This document shows, piece after piece, positions 52,208 to 61,018 of a stretch of DNA of 64,000 nucleotides. How positions within the stretch are numbered: the first letter of the stretch is position 1; each line of letters starts with the position of its first letter. Source of the stretch: Glutamicibacter sp002979865 (lineage in GTDB: Bacteria > Actinomycetota > Actinomycetes > Actinomycetales > Micrococcaceae); NCBI RefSeq assembly GCF_050030965.1, contig NZ_CP188297.1, positions 2,976,001 to 3,040,000 of the forward strand, read 5' to 3'. The translations under genes and the position numbers were made by a program. The notes under the pieces were generated by a model that was given only the letters and a program-made list of their open reading frames with translations, was not told where the DNA came from and made no database searches.

Positions 52208-53910
52208 TGCGGAAGAAATTCTTTTCCAGCCTCGCAATCATCCTTGCTGCTGCGCTTGGGATCTCTGGCTGCGCCTCGATTCCCAGAACTTCCACCGTCC
52301 AGCAGATTGAAGCCGGAACCGACACCAGCGGGGCTGAAAGCTACAGCTATGCGGCCGATGGACCGGCAGCAGGTGCTGATGCCAGGGCCATCGTCGAGGG
52401 GTTCGTCGAGGCTGGGCGTTCGGTATCCGAAGATTATGCTGTCTCCCGCGAATTCATGGACGCGCAGCTGAGCAACACCTGGCGCGGTGATACGCAGACG
52501 CTGATCTACGATGCCTTCAATGTGGTCAACGGGGCCGATGCGAACAAGTACACCATCCAGCTCGAAATCACCGGTGAAGTCGACGCGCATGGCGTGCGCA
52601 CCGACTACCCGGATCACTCGACCCGTGCAGTGGATATCGAAGTCGCCAAGGTAGACGACGAATGGCGCATTACCAAAGCCCCGGACGGCACGATGCTCGA
52701 AGCCTCGACGTTCACCAAGATCTTTGCCGCGCAGACCCTGTACTTCTACGATGCGAGCTTCGCCTATTTGGTTCCCGACATACGGTGGTTCACCTCGGGT
52801 TCGGGCACCACCACGTCGATGGTGGAAGCCTTGTTGGCAGGACCAGCCCCGTACCTGCAAAATGCTGTCGTCTCCGCTTTCTCGACGGCCAGCGGACTGG
52901 TGCGTTCAGCGGTGCCGGTGCGCGATGGCGAAGCGACCATTGATTTGAACTCCAATACCTTCGCAGATGCTACCGACCGGAGCATCTTGCTGATGAAGCA
53001 GCAGATGGAAGCCACGCTGACCAGCCTAGCTCCGGTGGACTCGGTAAAGCTGCTGCGGGAGGAAAACGAAGTCAACCTTTCGACCGAAGACACTAACTTC
53101 GAGCCGGCTACGTCCAACCCCAGCACGCAGGATACGCTGATCGGCATTTCGGACCAGTACTTGGTCTACGTCAAGGGACTCTCGATCATTCCGGTGGGCG
53201 GCGTCCCGGATATTTCCGGATACAACCCACGGGACCCGGCCATGTCTCCGGTCGGCAATCGCTATGCCTTCCTCAACGGCCGCCGCACCCAGCTGTGGGG
53301 GATTGACGACAAGGGCAGCCTGCGCCTTTCGCTGGAGGGCGAGGAGCTCATCCAGCCGTCCATGGATCTGGCCGGCTGGACCTGGACCGCGGATAACGGG
53401 GCAGCTACCCCGATCAGGGCGGTCCCTGCCGACACCGAAATGAAGGGTGAAGCCCGTCCAATCGATGTGGCCTGGCTGGAAGATGCCCAGATCGATTCCT
53501 TGCGGATTTCCCGTGACGGCGCGCGGGCGCTGATCGTGGCAACCATCGGCAAGACCACGTCGGTTTACGTCGCCGGCGTGATCCGCGATGCTGAAGGTGT
53601 GCCCCGCGGACTCACGGATTCGCCAATGAAGATCTATCCAGAAGTTCCGGTGAATACCGCGCTATGGGATTCGGACAGATCCATTATTGTTGCCGAGCTC
53701 GGTGATGACCAAGCTGTTGAAGCGGCCCAGATCACCTTCGAAGGCGGCAGCGAGCACCTGCAGCTGCTGTTGGGCATGGTCGGCATCGCTACCGGTGTCG
53801 GCAGCCGCCGCGAAGTGTATGCCGAGACCAACGAGAAGCTGTATACCCGCGTGGGCAATTCCTGGCACGAGCTTGAGGATTTTGCCCAGGACGTCGCCTA
53901 TCCCGGCTAA
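52207..53910 (+). CDS. lpqB: Lipoprotein LpqB
   Basis: LpqB is an accessory lipoprotein of the MtrAB system that modulates MtrB signalling and cell-wall homeostasis in mycobacteria. The N-terminal signal peptide has lipobox LGISGC (lipidated Cys near residue 20). A GerMN domain lies around residues 190-300, and the C-terminal half (~330-560) is a beta-propeller-like LpqB domain with VGNRYAFLNGRRTQLWGID and similar repeats. Its ATG shares its A with the mtrB TGA (TGATG). Family length is matched at 567 residues. Confidence 0.94.
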   Translation: MRKKFFSSLAIILAAALGISGCASIPRTSTVQQIEAGTDTSGAESYSYAADGPAAGADARAIVEGFVEAGRSVSEDYAVSREFMDAQLSNTWRGDTQTLIYDAFNVVNGADANKYTIQLEITGEVDAHGVRTDYPDHSTRAVDIEVAKVDDEWRITKAPDGTMLEASTFTKIFAAQTLYFYDASFAYLVPDIRWFTSGSGTTTSMVEALLAGPAPYLQNAVVSAFSTASGLVRSAVPVRDGEATIDLNSNTFADATDRSILLMKQQMEATLTSLAPVDSVKLLREENEVNLSTEDTNFEPATSNPSTQDTLIGISDQYLVYVKGLSIIPVGGVPDISGYNPRDPAMSPVGNRYAFLNGRRTQLWGIDDKGSLRLSLEGEELIQPSMDLAGWTWTADNGAATPIRAVPADTEMKGEARPIDVAWLEDAQIDSLRISRDGARALIVATIGKTTSVYVAGVIRDAEGVPRGLTDSPMKIYPEVPVNTALWDSDRSIIVAELGDDQAVEAAQITFEGGSEHLQLLLGMVGIATGVGSRREVYAETNEKLYTRVGNSWHELEDFAQDVAYPG

Positions 53911-53979
53911 GCAGGACCTTGCTCCACAACTCGTTGGCGACCAGACCGATCGACGCGGTTCATCGGCCAGTCTGGCCGT

Positions 53980-54768
53980 ATGGAAATTCCCGAGGAGTGG
54001 CTGCGGTGCGTCGATGAGCTGTCCCGCAGCAGGCCCATGCGCTGGCTGGGATTCGGCACCAGGGAAATCGCGAACTTCCTGCTTCCGGCCTGTTGCGCGG
54101 TCTGCGCCCGGGCAGATTTTCGGCTTTGCCCCGAATGCCGCAGTGAAATCCAACGCCAACTGAGCCTGCCGCCCCTGCCGGACACGCATCATCTCTATGT
54201 CGAGCTTCCCGCGCTCGGCCAGCAGCTTGCCGTTAGTTCCTGCGGCGCTTACGGCAAGGAGCTGGCTCGGGCTTTGCTGGCATTCAAGAACAAGCAGCGC
54301 TACTTCCTCGTCTCGCTCTTCGCCCCTTATCTTGCTGCCGCGCTGAACGCCGGATGCATCCCGCAGCGCGCGAATCTTCCTACCCTGGTGGTGCCGGTGC
54401 CCAGTTCGCTCAAGGCAACAGCGCAGCGTGGCTACTCTCCGGTGAAGACGATGCTCGACCACGGCTTCGCTCGCGGGCTGCTGTCGGCAGATCTAGAGTG
54501 CCGCACGCTGCTGCACTACCGCCTCGGTTCTGCCTTGGGCGGGGCGCAGAAAACCAAGAGCGGTTCAGACCGGCGCGGCGGCCGGACCCATTTCGTAGCC
54601 GAGCGTGCCAGCGCTAATGGCCAGCCGGTCATCCTGGTCGACGACGTCCTCACCACCGGTTCTACGTTGCGGCACGCGGCCATGGCCTGCCATGAGGCAG
54701 GATATGACGTCACCAGCGCTGTGGTACTGGCTTTGACGAGACCGCCAAATAATGCACCTGAACAGTAA
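53980..54768 (+). CDS. comF: ComF-family phosphoribosyltransferase-like protein
   Basis: This 262-residue ComF/GntX-family protein combines an N-terminal zinc ribbon (CAVC-x7-CPEC) with a PRTase domain containing VILVDDVLTTGST. Members take part in DNA uptake in Bacillus, but most actinobacterial ones have no proven role. Start ATG 53980 is the first in-frame start after the lpqB stop; both genes are in the same frame. There is no strong ribosome-binding site, so translation may depend on the upstream gene. The 5' side follows lpqB as in many actinobacteria. Confidence 0.82.
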   Translation: MEIPEEWLRCVDELSRSRPMRWLGFGTREIANFLLPACCAVCARADFRLCPECRSEIQRQLSLPPLPDTHHLYVELPALGQQLAVSSCGAYGKELARALLAFKNKQRYFLVSLFAPYLAAALNAGCIPQRANLPTLVVPVPSSLKATAQRGYSPVKTMLDHGFARGLLSADLECRTLLHYRLGSALGGAQKTKSGSDRRGGRTHFVAERASANGQPVILVDDVLTTGSTLRHAAMACHEAGYDVTSAVVLALTRPPNNAPEQ

Positions 54769-54806
54769 TTACGCTTACCGCGATCGGAAATTGTGAGCCC
54801 GGATAC

Positions 54807-54834
54807 TTGAATCTTGGCCACGGTGGCATAAGGT
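54807..54834 (+). promoter_or_regulatory. Probable hpf promoter
   Basis: TTGAAT and TAAGGT are separated by 16 bases, giving a long 5' leader (about 100 bases) that contains two hairpins. Confidence 0.5.
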
Positions 54835-54876
54835 GAAGTATGGGATGCATCACAGATGCAGCTAAAAGCCCATCTT

Positions 54877-54905
54877 CAGTCCGAAAGGATGGAACTTTCG
54901 GACTG
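54877..54905 (+). promoter_or_regulatory. Leader hairpin upstream of hpf
   Basis: CAGTCCGAAAG pairs perfectly with CTTTCGGACTG around a seven-base loop. A smaller hairpin, TGCATC/GATGCA, lies at 54846-54860. The position between promoter and ribosome-binding site fits post-transcriptional control. Confidence 0.5.
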
Positions 54906-54937
54906 TTGTGTCACCCGACTCCCTATTGGAGGACACC

Positions 54938-55636
54938 ATGGAGCTGAACTACAGCGGACGCAACATCACCATTTCGGATCGTTTCCGTGAGTATGTTGAC
55001 GAGAAAATCACCAAGGTTGACCAGCTGGCCACCAAAATACAGCGCATCGACGTCAAGGTCCTCAAAGAAGCACACGCTCGTGATCAGAGCACTGCACTGT
55101 CCGTTGAATTGACCGTTGTTGGCCGTGGCCCAGCAATTCGAGCCGAGGCTCGCGGCGCTGACAAGTTCGCGGCTTTCGACATCGCGTTCGCAAAACTGCT
55201 TGAACGCCTGCGCAAGGCCCGCGACAAGCGCAAGGTGCATCGCGGCAACCACACCCCGCTGGCTGTCCACCAGGCAACTGGCGGCCTGCCTACCGCATCG
55301 AGCGGCAAGTCTTTGGTTGAAGAAACCATCGAAGCCCAGAAAGCCGCGGAAGCTGCCGAAGTCGAGGCCAACGCCGAGTACTCGCCAGTGGTCATCCGCC
55401 GCAAGTCCTTCCCTGCAGAAGTGATGAGCGTTGATGACGCAGTGGACCGCATGGAACTGGTCGGCCATCCGTTCTACCTATTCATCGATGAAGCCACCGG
55501 CGAGCACGCTGTGGTCTATGGCCGCACCCAGTACCAGTTCGGTGTCATCTCCTTGGATCCATCACTGAACTCCAATGAAGAAGCCACCAGGGAAACTCGC
55601 GGCTACCGTGACAAAGCCTTGGCAACAGAAGGCTAG
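54938..55636 (+). CDS. hpf: Long-form ribosome hibernation promoting factor
   Basis: The 232-residue protein combines an N-terminal S30AE domain (1-110: NYSGRNITISDRFREYVDEKITKVDQL, with the basic RKARDKRK at its end) and a C-terminal dimerisation domain (VIRRKSFPAEVMSVDDAVDRMELVGHPFYLF, ~170-232). This is the long form that makes 100S ribosome dimers in stationary phase. ATG 54938 has GGAGG; the longer upstream frame lacks this. The leader holds hairpins, and secA follows two genes downstream as in mycobacteria. Confidence 0.94.
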   Translation: MELNYSGRNITISDRFREYVDEKITKVDQLATKIQRIDVKVLKEAHARDQSTALSVELTVVGRGPAIRAEARGADKFAAFDIAFAKLLERLRKARDKRKVHRGNHTPLAVHQATGGLPTASSGKSLVEETIEAQKAAEAAEVEANAEYSPVVIRRKSFPAEVMSVDDAVDRMELVGHPFYLFIDEATGEHAVVYGRTQYQFGVISLDPSLNSNEEATRETRGYRDKALATEG

Positions 55637-55656
55637 TCATCGGAGCCACAACTAGC

Positions 55657-56829
55657 GTGGGCGGCCAACGCATTCTCAGTCTCAAGCAGGCACGAAGAAT
55701 CGCGTTGGCCGCCCAAGGCCTGTCCAAGGGCAGGAAAGTACAACCCGTCACCGCGCGGAAAATCGTCAGCGCTATCGGCAGTATCGCGCAATTGCAGATT
55801 GACTCGGTGAACGTCGTTCGCAGGGCCCATTACATGCCGATGTTCGCCCGGCTCGGCGCCTATGACACCAAGGTGCTGGACCAGCTTCTGGCCAAACCGC
55901 TCAGCCCTATCACCGAATATTGGGCCCATGAGGCCTCGGTGGTCAGCTCGGAACTCATTCAAGACCTGCGGGTATGGCAGCGCCGAACCTGGATCGATAA
56001 ATCAGATGGGTTCTCCGCCGAACAGCATGACCTCTCGGATCGCGTCCTTGAATACCTGTCCAATAATCCAGGCTCCAGCGCCCGGCAAATCAGCCAGGCT
56101 TTGGACGTCGCCCCGGTCGGGGAGAAAAAGCATTGGGGGTGGAATTGGAATGACACCAAGTTCGTCACCGAGTCCCTTTTCGCCCAAGCCAAGATCTTGA
56201 CGCTGGGACGCAACTCCCAGTTTGAACGCCGTTACGCACTAGCCGCGGATGTGGTGGGCAGGCAACAGGAACTCGATGCGGCGCAGCGGCACGAGGCCCT
56301 CGCCCGGCTGGTTGTCCGGGCCATGGATGCCCTTGGCATCGCCACCGCTCACTGCGTCGCAGAGTATTTCCGTCTTCCGGTGCGCGCGGCCAAAGAAGAG
56401 CTCGCCCAGCAGACACGTGCTGGTCTCATCGAAGAAGTACAGGTTGCCGGCATTGCCGAGCCTTGCTATTTGCAGGCCGGCACCAAGATTCCGCGCAGGA
56501 TCGATCCTGACCTGCGTTTGCTGTCACCTTTTGATTCGATGGTTTTCAATCGCCGCCGGCTGGAGAAGTTCTTCGGGTTCGAATACCGCATCGAAATCTA
56601 CGTGCCGGAAAATCAGCGCCGCTACGGCTACTACGTTTTCCCGATGCTTTTCGGCGAAGAGTTCGTGGGCCGAGTGGATCTGAAAGCTGACCGGGCCAGG
56701 TCGGTGCTGCACGCAAAGCAGGTGCATTACGAGCCGGGTGTCGACGCCAGTGTCGAGGCTGGATTGCGAGCCGAGCTGGATCGCATGGCGCGCTGGCTGG
56801 AACTTGAACGAGTGGAAATCGGGCTGTGA
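55657..56829 (+). CDS. AlkZ/YcaQ-family DNA glycosylase-like winged-helix protein
   Basis: This 390-residue HTH_42-family protein relates to interstrand-crosslink glycosylases (YcaQ, AlkZ). The key QxQID-type motif appears as AQLQIDSVNVV with the conserved basic residues after it (RRAHYMPMFARLGAYD). Further hallmarks are ITEYWAHEASV and LLSPFDSMVFNRRRLEKFFGFEYRIEIYVP. GTG 55657 is chosen as start with GGAG upstream. No natural-product cluster is nearby, so a general crosslink-repair role is more likely than self-resistance. Cells would use it against alkylating agents. Confidence 0.85.
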   Translation: MGGQRILSLKQARRIALAAQGLSKGRKVQPVTARKIVSAIGSIAQLQIDSVNVVRRAHYMPMFARLGAYDTKVLDQLLAKPLSPITEYWAHEASVVSSELIQDLRVWQRRTWIDKSDGFSAEQHDLSDRVLEYLSNNPGSSARQISQALDVAPVGEKKHWGWNWNDTKFVTESLFAQAKILTLGRNSQFERRYALAADVVGRQQELDAAQRHEALARLVVRAMDALGIATAHCVAEYFRLPVRAAKEELAQQTRAGLIEEVQVAGIAEPCYLQAGTKIPRRIDPDLRLLSPFDSMVFNRRRLEKFFGFEYRIEIYVPENQRRYGYYVFPMLFGEEFVGRVDLKADRARSVLHAKQVHYEPGVDASVEAGLRAELDRMARWLELERVEIGL

Positions 56830-56962
56830 AGGGCCTGTTGATCAAATCGCTGTTCGCTATAAGAACAGCGCAAATGGGATTGAAATAGCCAGATGTGCTG
56901 TTTTCCTCACGTAGACTGAAGACGCCAGAAATTACTGTGCTTGAGATATTGGGAGCTACCAC

Positions 56963-59611
56963 GTGGCATCATTGCTAGAACGTATTTTGCGTACCGGCGA
57001 CAAGAAGATTCTGAAGACTCTTCGTAAGTACGCCGACACGATCAATACGTTGGAAGTCGAAATTCGCGAACTTTCGGACGAAGAGCTCAAGGGTGAAACC
57101 GACAAGTTCCGCGAACGTTTGGCTAACGGTGAGACGTTGGATGACTTGCTCCCAGAAGCTTTTGCGGTGGTCCGCGAAGCCTCGGACCGGGTCCTTGGCA
57201 TGCGCCACTTCGATGTCCAGCTCATGGGCGGTGCTGCCCTGCATCTGGGAAACATCGCTGAAATGCGTACCGGTGAAGGCAAGACCCTGGTCGCTACCGC
57301 ACCGGCTTACCTGAACGCGTTGACCGGTGACGGCGTGCACGTGGTGACAACCAACGACTTCCTCGCCCAGTACCAGTCGGATCTGATGGGTCGCGTCTTC
57401 CGCTTCCTCGGTCTGACCTGCGGCTGCATTCTCTCCAGTCAGAAGCCTGCCGAGCGGCGCAAGCAGTATGAAGCCGATATCACCTACGGCACGAACAACG
57501 AGTTCGGATTCGACTACCTGCGCGACAACATGGCGTGGAGCAAGGACGAGCTGGTCCAGCGCGGACACAACTTCGTCATCGTCGATGAGGTCGACTCGAT
57601 CCTGATCGATGAGGCGCGTACCCCGCTGATCATTTCCGGACAGGCTTCGGGAGATGTGAACCGCTGGTACACCGAATTCTCCAAGATCGTCTCGCGACTG
57701 AAGCGTGAAGACGATTACGAGGTCGACGAAAAGAAGCGCACCATCGGCGTGCTGGAGTCGGGCATCGAAAAGGTCGAGGACTACCTGGGCATCGATAACC
57801 TCTACGAAGCGAACAACACCCCGCTGATCGGCTTCCTGAACAGCGCCATCAAGGCCAAGGAACTGTTCAAGAAGGACAAGGACTACGTCGTTGTCAACGG
57901 CGAAGTCATGATCGTTGACGAGCATACCGGCCGTGCACTGGCTGGCCGCCGCTACTCCGAGGGCATGCACCAGGCCATCGAGGCCAAGGAAAACGTTGAG
58001 ATCAAGGCCGAGAACCAGACTCTGGCCACCGTGACCTTGCAGAACTACTTCCGCATGTACGCCAAGATCTCGGGCATGACCGGTACGGCGCAGACCGAGG
58101 CCGCGGAATTCATGGGTACCTACAAGCTGGGCGTGGTGGAGATTCCTACCAATAAGCCAGCAATCCGCATGGACCAGTCGGACTACATCTACAAGAATGA
58201 AGTCGCCAAGTTCAATGCTGTGGTTGAGGACATTGCCGAGCGCCATGCGACGGGACAGCCGATCCTGGTGGGCACCACCAGCGTGGAAAAGAGCGAATAC
58301 CTCTCCCGGCTGCTCTCCAAGAAGGGCATCCGCCACGAGGTGCTCAACGCCAAGCAGCACGCTCGCGAAGCTGCCGTGGTCGCGATGGCCGGCCGCAAGA
58401 ACGCGGTGACCGTTTCTACCAACATGGCCGGCCGCGGTACCGACATCATGCTCGGCGGCAACGCTGAGTTCCTGGCCGTGGCCGAGATGGAGCGCCGTGG
58501 CCTGGATGCGGAGAACAACCCGGAAGAGTACAACACGGTCTGGGATGAAGTCTTTGACAAGGCGAAGGAAACCGTCGCCAACGAATCGAAGGAAGTTGCG
58601 GCGCTCGGCGGCCTGTACGTGCTGGGCACCGAACGGCACGAATCACGCCGCATCGATAACCAGCTGCGTGGTCGCTCCGGCCGCCAGGGCGACCCGGGCG
58701 AATCGCGTTTCTACCTGTCGATGACCGATGACCTGATGCGCCGGTTCAACTCCGGGATGGCCGAGCGCATCATGAACAACCCGTCGATGCCAGATGACGT
58801 GGCGCTGGAATCCAAGATGGTTTCGCGCGCCATTGAGTCCGCCCAGGCACAGGTGGAAGGCGTCAACGCCGAGCAGCGCAAGAATGTGCTGAAATACGAT
58901 GACGTGATGAACCGCCAGCGTGAAGCGATCTACGCTGACCGCCGTTCCATCCTGGAAGGCGACGACCTCGAAGAGAAGGTCGGCCACTTCCTGGAAGATG
59001 TCGTCAAGGCAATGGTCCTGGAAGCGACCCAGGTCGGCGATCCGGACGATTGGGAGCTCAAGTCGTTGTGGACCAACCTCAAGCAGCTGTACCCGATCGG
59101 CATCACCATCGATGAAGTTCTCGAAGAGGCCGGCGGAGTGGGGCACCTCTCCGCGCAGTTCCTGGAACGCGAAATCCTCTCGGATGCCCAGTACCAGTAC
59201 GAAGAGCGGGAAAAGCTTGTTGGTTCTTCCACCATGCGCGATCTGGAGCGCCGTGTAGTGCTCTCGACCATCGGTCGCAAGTGGCAGGAGCACCTGTACG
59301 AGATGGATTACCTCAAGGAAGGAATCGGACTGCGTGCCATGGCCCAGCGCGACCCGCTAGTGGAATACCAGCGTGAAGGCTACACCATGTTCCAGACCAT
59401 GATGGAGGGCATCCGCGAGGAAAGCATCGGAACCCTCTTCAACTTGGAGATCCCCACCGGAGCTGAAGCAGTTGCCGCGCCAGCGGTCGACGAATCGGCG
59501 AAGCCGAAGAACCTGCAGTTCACCGGCCCGGATGAAGATGGCGAAGCCAGCACCACTCGCGCCCAGGCAACGTCGAGCAAGAAGAAGAACAAGAAGGCCA
59601 AGCGCAGCTAG
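56963..59611 (+). CDS. secA: Preprotein translocase ATPase SecA
   Basis: This is the motor of the Sec export pathway. It has 882 residues with Walker A MRTGEGKT, DEAD-like VDEVDSILIDEARTPLIISG, and motif VI NMAGRGTDIMLGG with RRIDNQLRGRSGRQGDPG. The C-terminus has a Lys-rich tail and no zinc-binding Cys motif, as in many actinobacterial SecA1 proteins. The start is GTG with GGGAG. Its TAG overlaps the stop of the minus-strand Rv3235-like gene in CTAG. Confidence 0.96.
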   Translation: MASLLERILRTGDKKILKTLRKYADTINTLEVEIRELSDEELKGETDKFRERLANGETLDDLLPEAFAVVREASDRVLGMRHFDVQLMGGAALHLGNIAEMRTGEGKTLVATAPAYLNALTGDGVHVVTTNDFLAQYQSDLMGRVFRFLGLTCGCILSSQKPAERRKQYEADITYGTNNEFGFDYLRDNMAWSKDELVQRGHNFVIVDEVDSILIDEARTPLIISGQASGDVNRWYTEFSKIVSRLKREDDYEVDEKKRTIGVLESGIEKVEDYLGIDNLYEANNTPLIGFLNSAIKAKELFKKDKDYVVVNGEVMIVDEHTGRALAGRRYSEGMHQAIEAKENVEIKAENQTLATVTLQNYFRMYAKISGMTGTAQTEAAEFMGTYKLGVVEIPTNKPAIRMDQSDYIYKNEVAKFNAVVEDIAERHATGQPILVGTTSVEKSEYLSRLLSKKGIRHEVLNAKQHAREAAVVAMAGRKNAVTVSTNMAGRGTDIMLGGNAEFLAVAEMERRGLDAENNPEEYNTVWDEVFDKAKETVANESKEVAALGGLYVLGTERHESRRIDNQLRGRSGRQGDPGESRFYLSMTDDLMRRFNSGMAERIMNNPSMPDDVALESKMVSRAIESAQAQVEGVNAEQRKNVLKYDDVMNRQREAIYADRRSILEGDDLEEKVGHFLEDVVKAMVLEATQVGDPDDWELKSLWTNLKQLYPIGITIDEVLEEAGGVGHLSAQFLEREILSDAQYQYEEREKLVGSSTMRDLERRVVLSTIGRKWQEHLYEMDYLKEGIGLRAMAQRDPLVEYQREGYTMFQTMMEGIREESIGTLFNLEIPTGAEAVAAPAVDESAKPKNLQFTGPDEDGEASTTRAQATSSKKKNKKAKRS

Positions 59612-60132
59612 ATTAGCTCCACATCGGTCACCTGCCACCGTCCGTGCCAGGGCTGAATTTTCAGAGCCACGGCACGGACGCGGTATTTAAAGCCCAAGAT
59701 GACGGTGCATTCCCAAGAACCTGATATGCACCGGTCCAGGTGCAATGAGATGATCTGCCCGTGTGCCGTGCCCGGCAGCGGCTCGAGCGTGTAGCACTGG
59801 GTCTCCAGGAGGGCCCGGCGCCGGAGCTTGGCAATGCAAGAGGGCTCCATCACGAATGCCAGCTGATTCACGGTGCGGTACCCAGCCACGATTTCGAAGA
59901 CCGCGCGGGCTACTGCATGCGAAATCTCAACGATGGCCCGGTGCTCGCTGCGGTAGACAGCAGAGCGATGGAAGATATTGTCCATTGCCCGACGCAGGTG
60001 AGCCGGAGCCTGGCATGGATCGGCAGCCGAGGTGGCGCCAGCCGGGTTCGGGTCTGGGAGGTTGGCTGCGTAGATGTCCGGTTGATAGTAGCCGGTGTTG
60101 GCGCTACGGGGGCTGATGGCGATGGTGCTCAT
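59608..60132 (-). CDS. Rv3235-family protein
   Basis: With ATG 60132 (AGGAG five bases upstream) the product is 174 residues. The N-terminal half is Pro/Ala-rich and disordered, and the C-terminal part contains RAVFEIVAGYRTVNQLAFVMEP and WECTVILGFKYRVRAVALKIQPWHGRWQVTDVE, as seen in actinobacterial Rv3235-like proteins next to secA. Function is unknown. The long upstream frame (to 60303) overlaps the LysM gene and is not used. Stop codons of this gene and secA overlap. Confidence 0.8.
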   Translation of the reverse strand: MSTIAISPRSANTGYYQPDIYAANLPDPNPAGATSAADPCQAPAHLRRAMDNIFHRSAVYRSEHRAIVEISHAVARAVFEIVAGYRTVNQLAFVMEPSCIAKLRRRALLETQCYTLEPLPGTAHGQIISLHLDRCISGSWECTVILGFKYRVRAVALKIQPWHGRWQVTDVELI

Positions 60133-60172
60133 GATGACTCCTAGTTGGGCGTGGGGAAGTTCTTGAATGCGC

Positions 60173-60895
60173 TTAGCTGGCTGGTGGTAGTTCAAGTACC
60201 GTTCCAACTCGCAGCAGGTCCGGGTCGGTGCCGATGGACTTCTTGTTGCGTTGATAGATCTTTGGCCAATAGGCAGAAATTTCTTCCACGGTGGCCTGGG
60301 CACCTAGATGATCTGCCGCTATGGTCCACAGATTCTGCCCTTCAGCGACGACAACTTCTGTGCGTTGCACCGAACGTTGGCCTGGATTCCTGGCCCCGGG
60401 GGATACCAGTGGGCTCAGGGGAACGCTCATGGATTCGGGGAACCATTGCGGGCTCGGTACGGAGTTTTGCTGCGGGCCTGCATGGCTGGCTAGTTCTTGG
60501 CTGGCGTTTTCCGCCGGGACCTGTGCCAGGGAAACTGCCAGTGGTTCACCCGCGTAGGCTGCAGCGACTGAAGAGAGGGCAATCGAGGTTCCAAGCATTG
60601 AGCCTAGAATTCTCCTGCTCAGTGCGGGGGCGATTCGTTCGAAGAACCGCGCTAGCTTCGGCTTGCGGTGGGTGAACGCCCAGCGGATCATCTGGGCCAA
60701 GGCCACGCGCAGCAAGTACAGCGTAAGTAACGCCAGGAACGAAAGGCTGACGAGAAGCCTTATGTGGTCCGCTGTGGCGCGCCCATCGACTGGGGACCGG
60801 AAGTAATCAGATATCCACTGGATTCCCACATAGATAATGACCAATGACGCTGCCGAAAAGAGCAGCAGCACGAATATTTGCCGTTGGCGAGACAC
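60173..60895 (-). CDS. Membrane protein with C-terminal LysM domain
   Basis: The 240-residue protein has two N-terminal transmembrane helices (IFVLLLFSAASLVIIYVG and a second near LLVSLSFLALLTLYLLRVAL) and a third near residues 100-115. A disordered external linker and a LysM domain at the C-terminus (VAEGQNLWTIAADHLGAQATVEEISAYWPKIYQRN) follow, so it probably touches peptidoglycan. GTG 60895 has AAGGA nine bases upstream; GTG 60904 would overlap that sequence. It runs into the Rv3235-like gene on the same strand. Confidence 0.83.
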   Translation of the reverse strand: MSRQRQIFVLLLFSAASLVIIYVGIQWISDYFRSPVDGRATADHIRLLVSLSFLALLTLYLLRVALAQMIRWAFTHRKPKLARFFERIAPALSRRILGSMLGTSIALSSVAAAYAGEPLAVSLAQVPAENASQELASHAGPQQNSVPSPQWFPESMSVPLSPLVSPGARNPGQRSVQRTEVVVAEGQNLWTIAADHLGAQATVEEISAYWPKIYQRNKKSIGTDPDLLRVGTVLELPPAS

Positions 60896-60917
60896 CCGAA
60901 TCACTTCCTTGAATGAA

Positions 60918-60950
60918 TTTTGATGTCATTTGATGTTGTTTGATGTTCAT
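60918..60950. repeat. Three tandem TGATGT repeats in a divergent promoter region
   Basis: TGATGTCATT, TGATGTTGTT and TGATGTTCAT follow each other at exactly ten bases (60921, 60931, 60941). One repeat per helical turn would place identical faces on one side of the DNA, a typical operator pattern. They sit just upstream of the LysM gene. Confidence 0.6.
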
Positions 60951-61006
60951 AGTGACACTTAGAGTTCGTTTTGTGAATAGGGTTACGCAAAAAATGTTTA
61001 TTCTCG

Positions 61007-61012
61007 TACAGT
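61007..61012 (+). promoter_or_regulatory. Leaderless-type -10 box for the gene at 61019
   Basis: TACAGT, six bases before the ATG, with no Shine-Dalgarno sequence. TTACGC 18 bases upstream is a weak -35. Confidence 0.45.
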
Positions 61013-61018
61013 GGGCGC

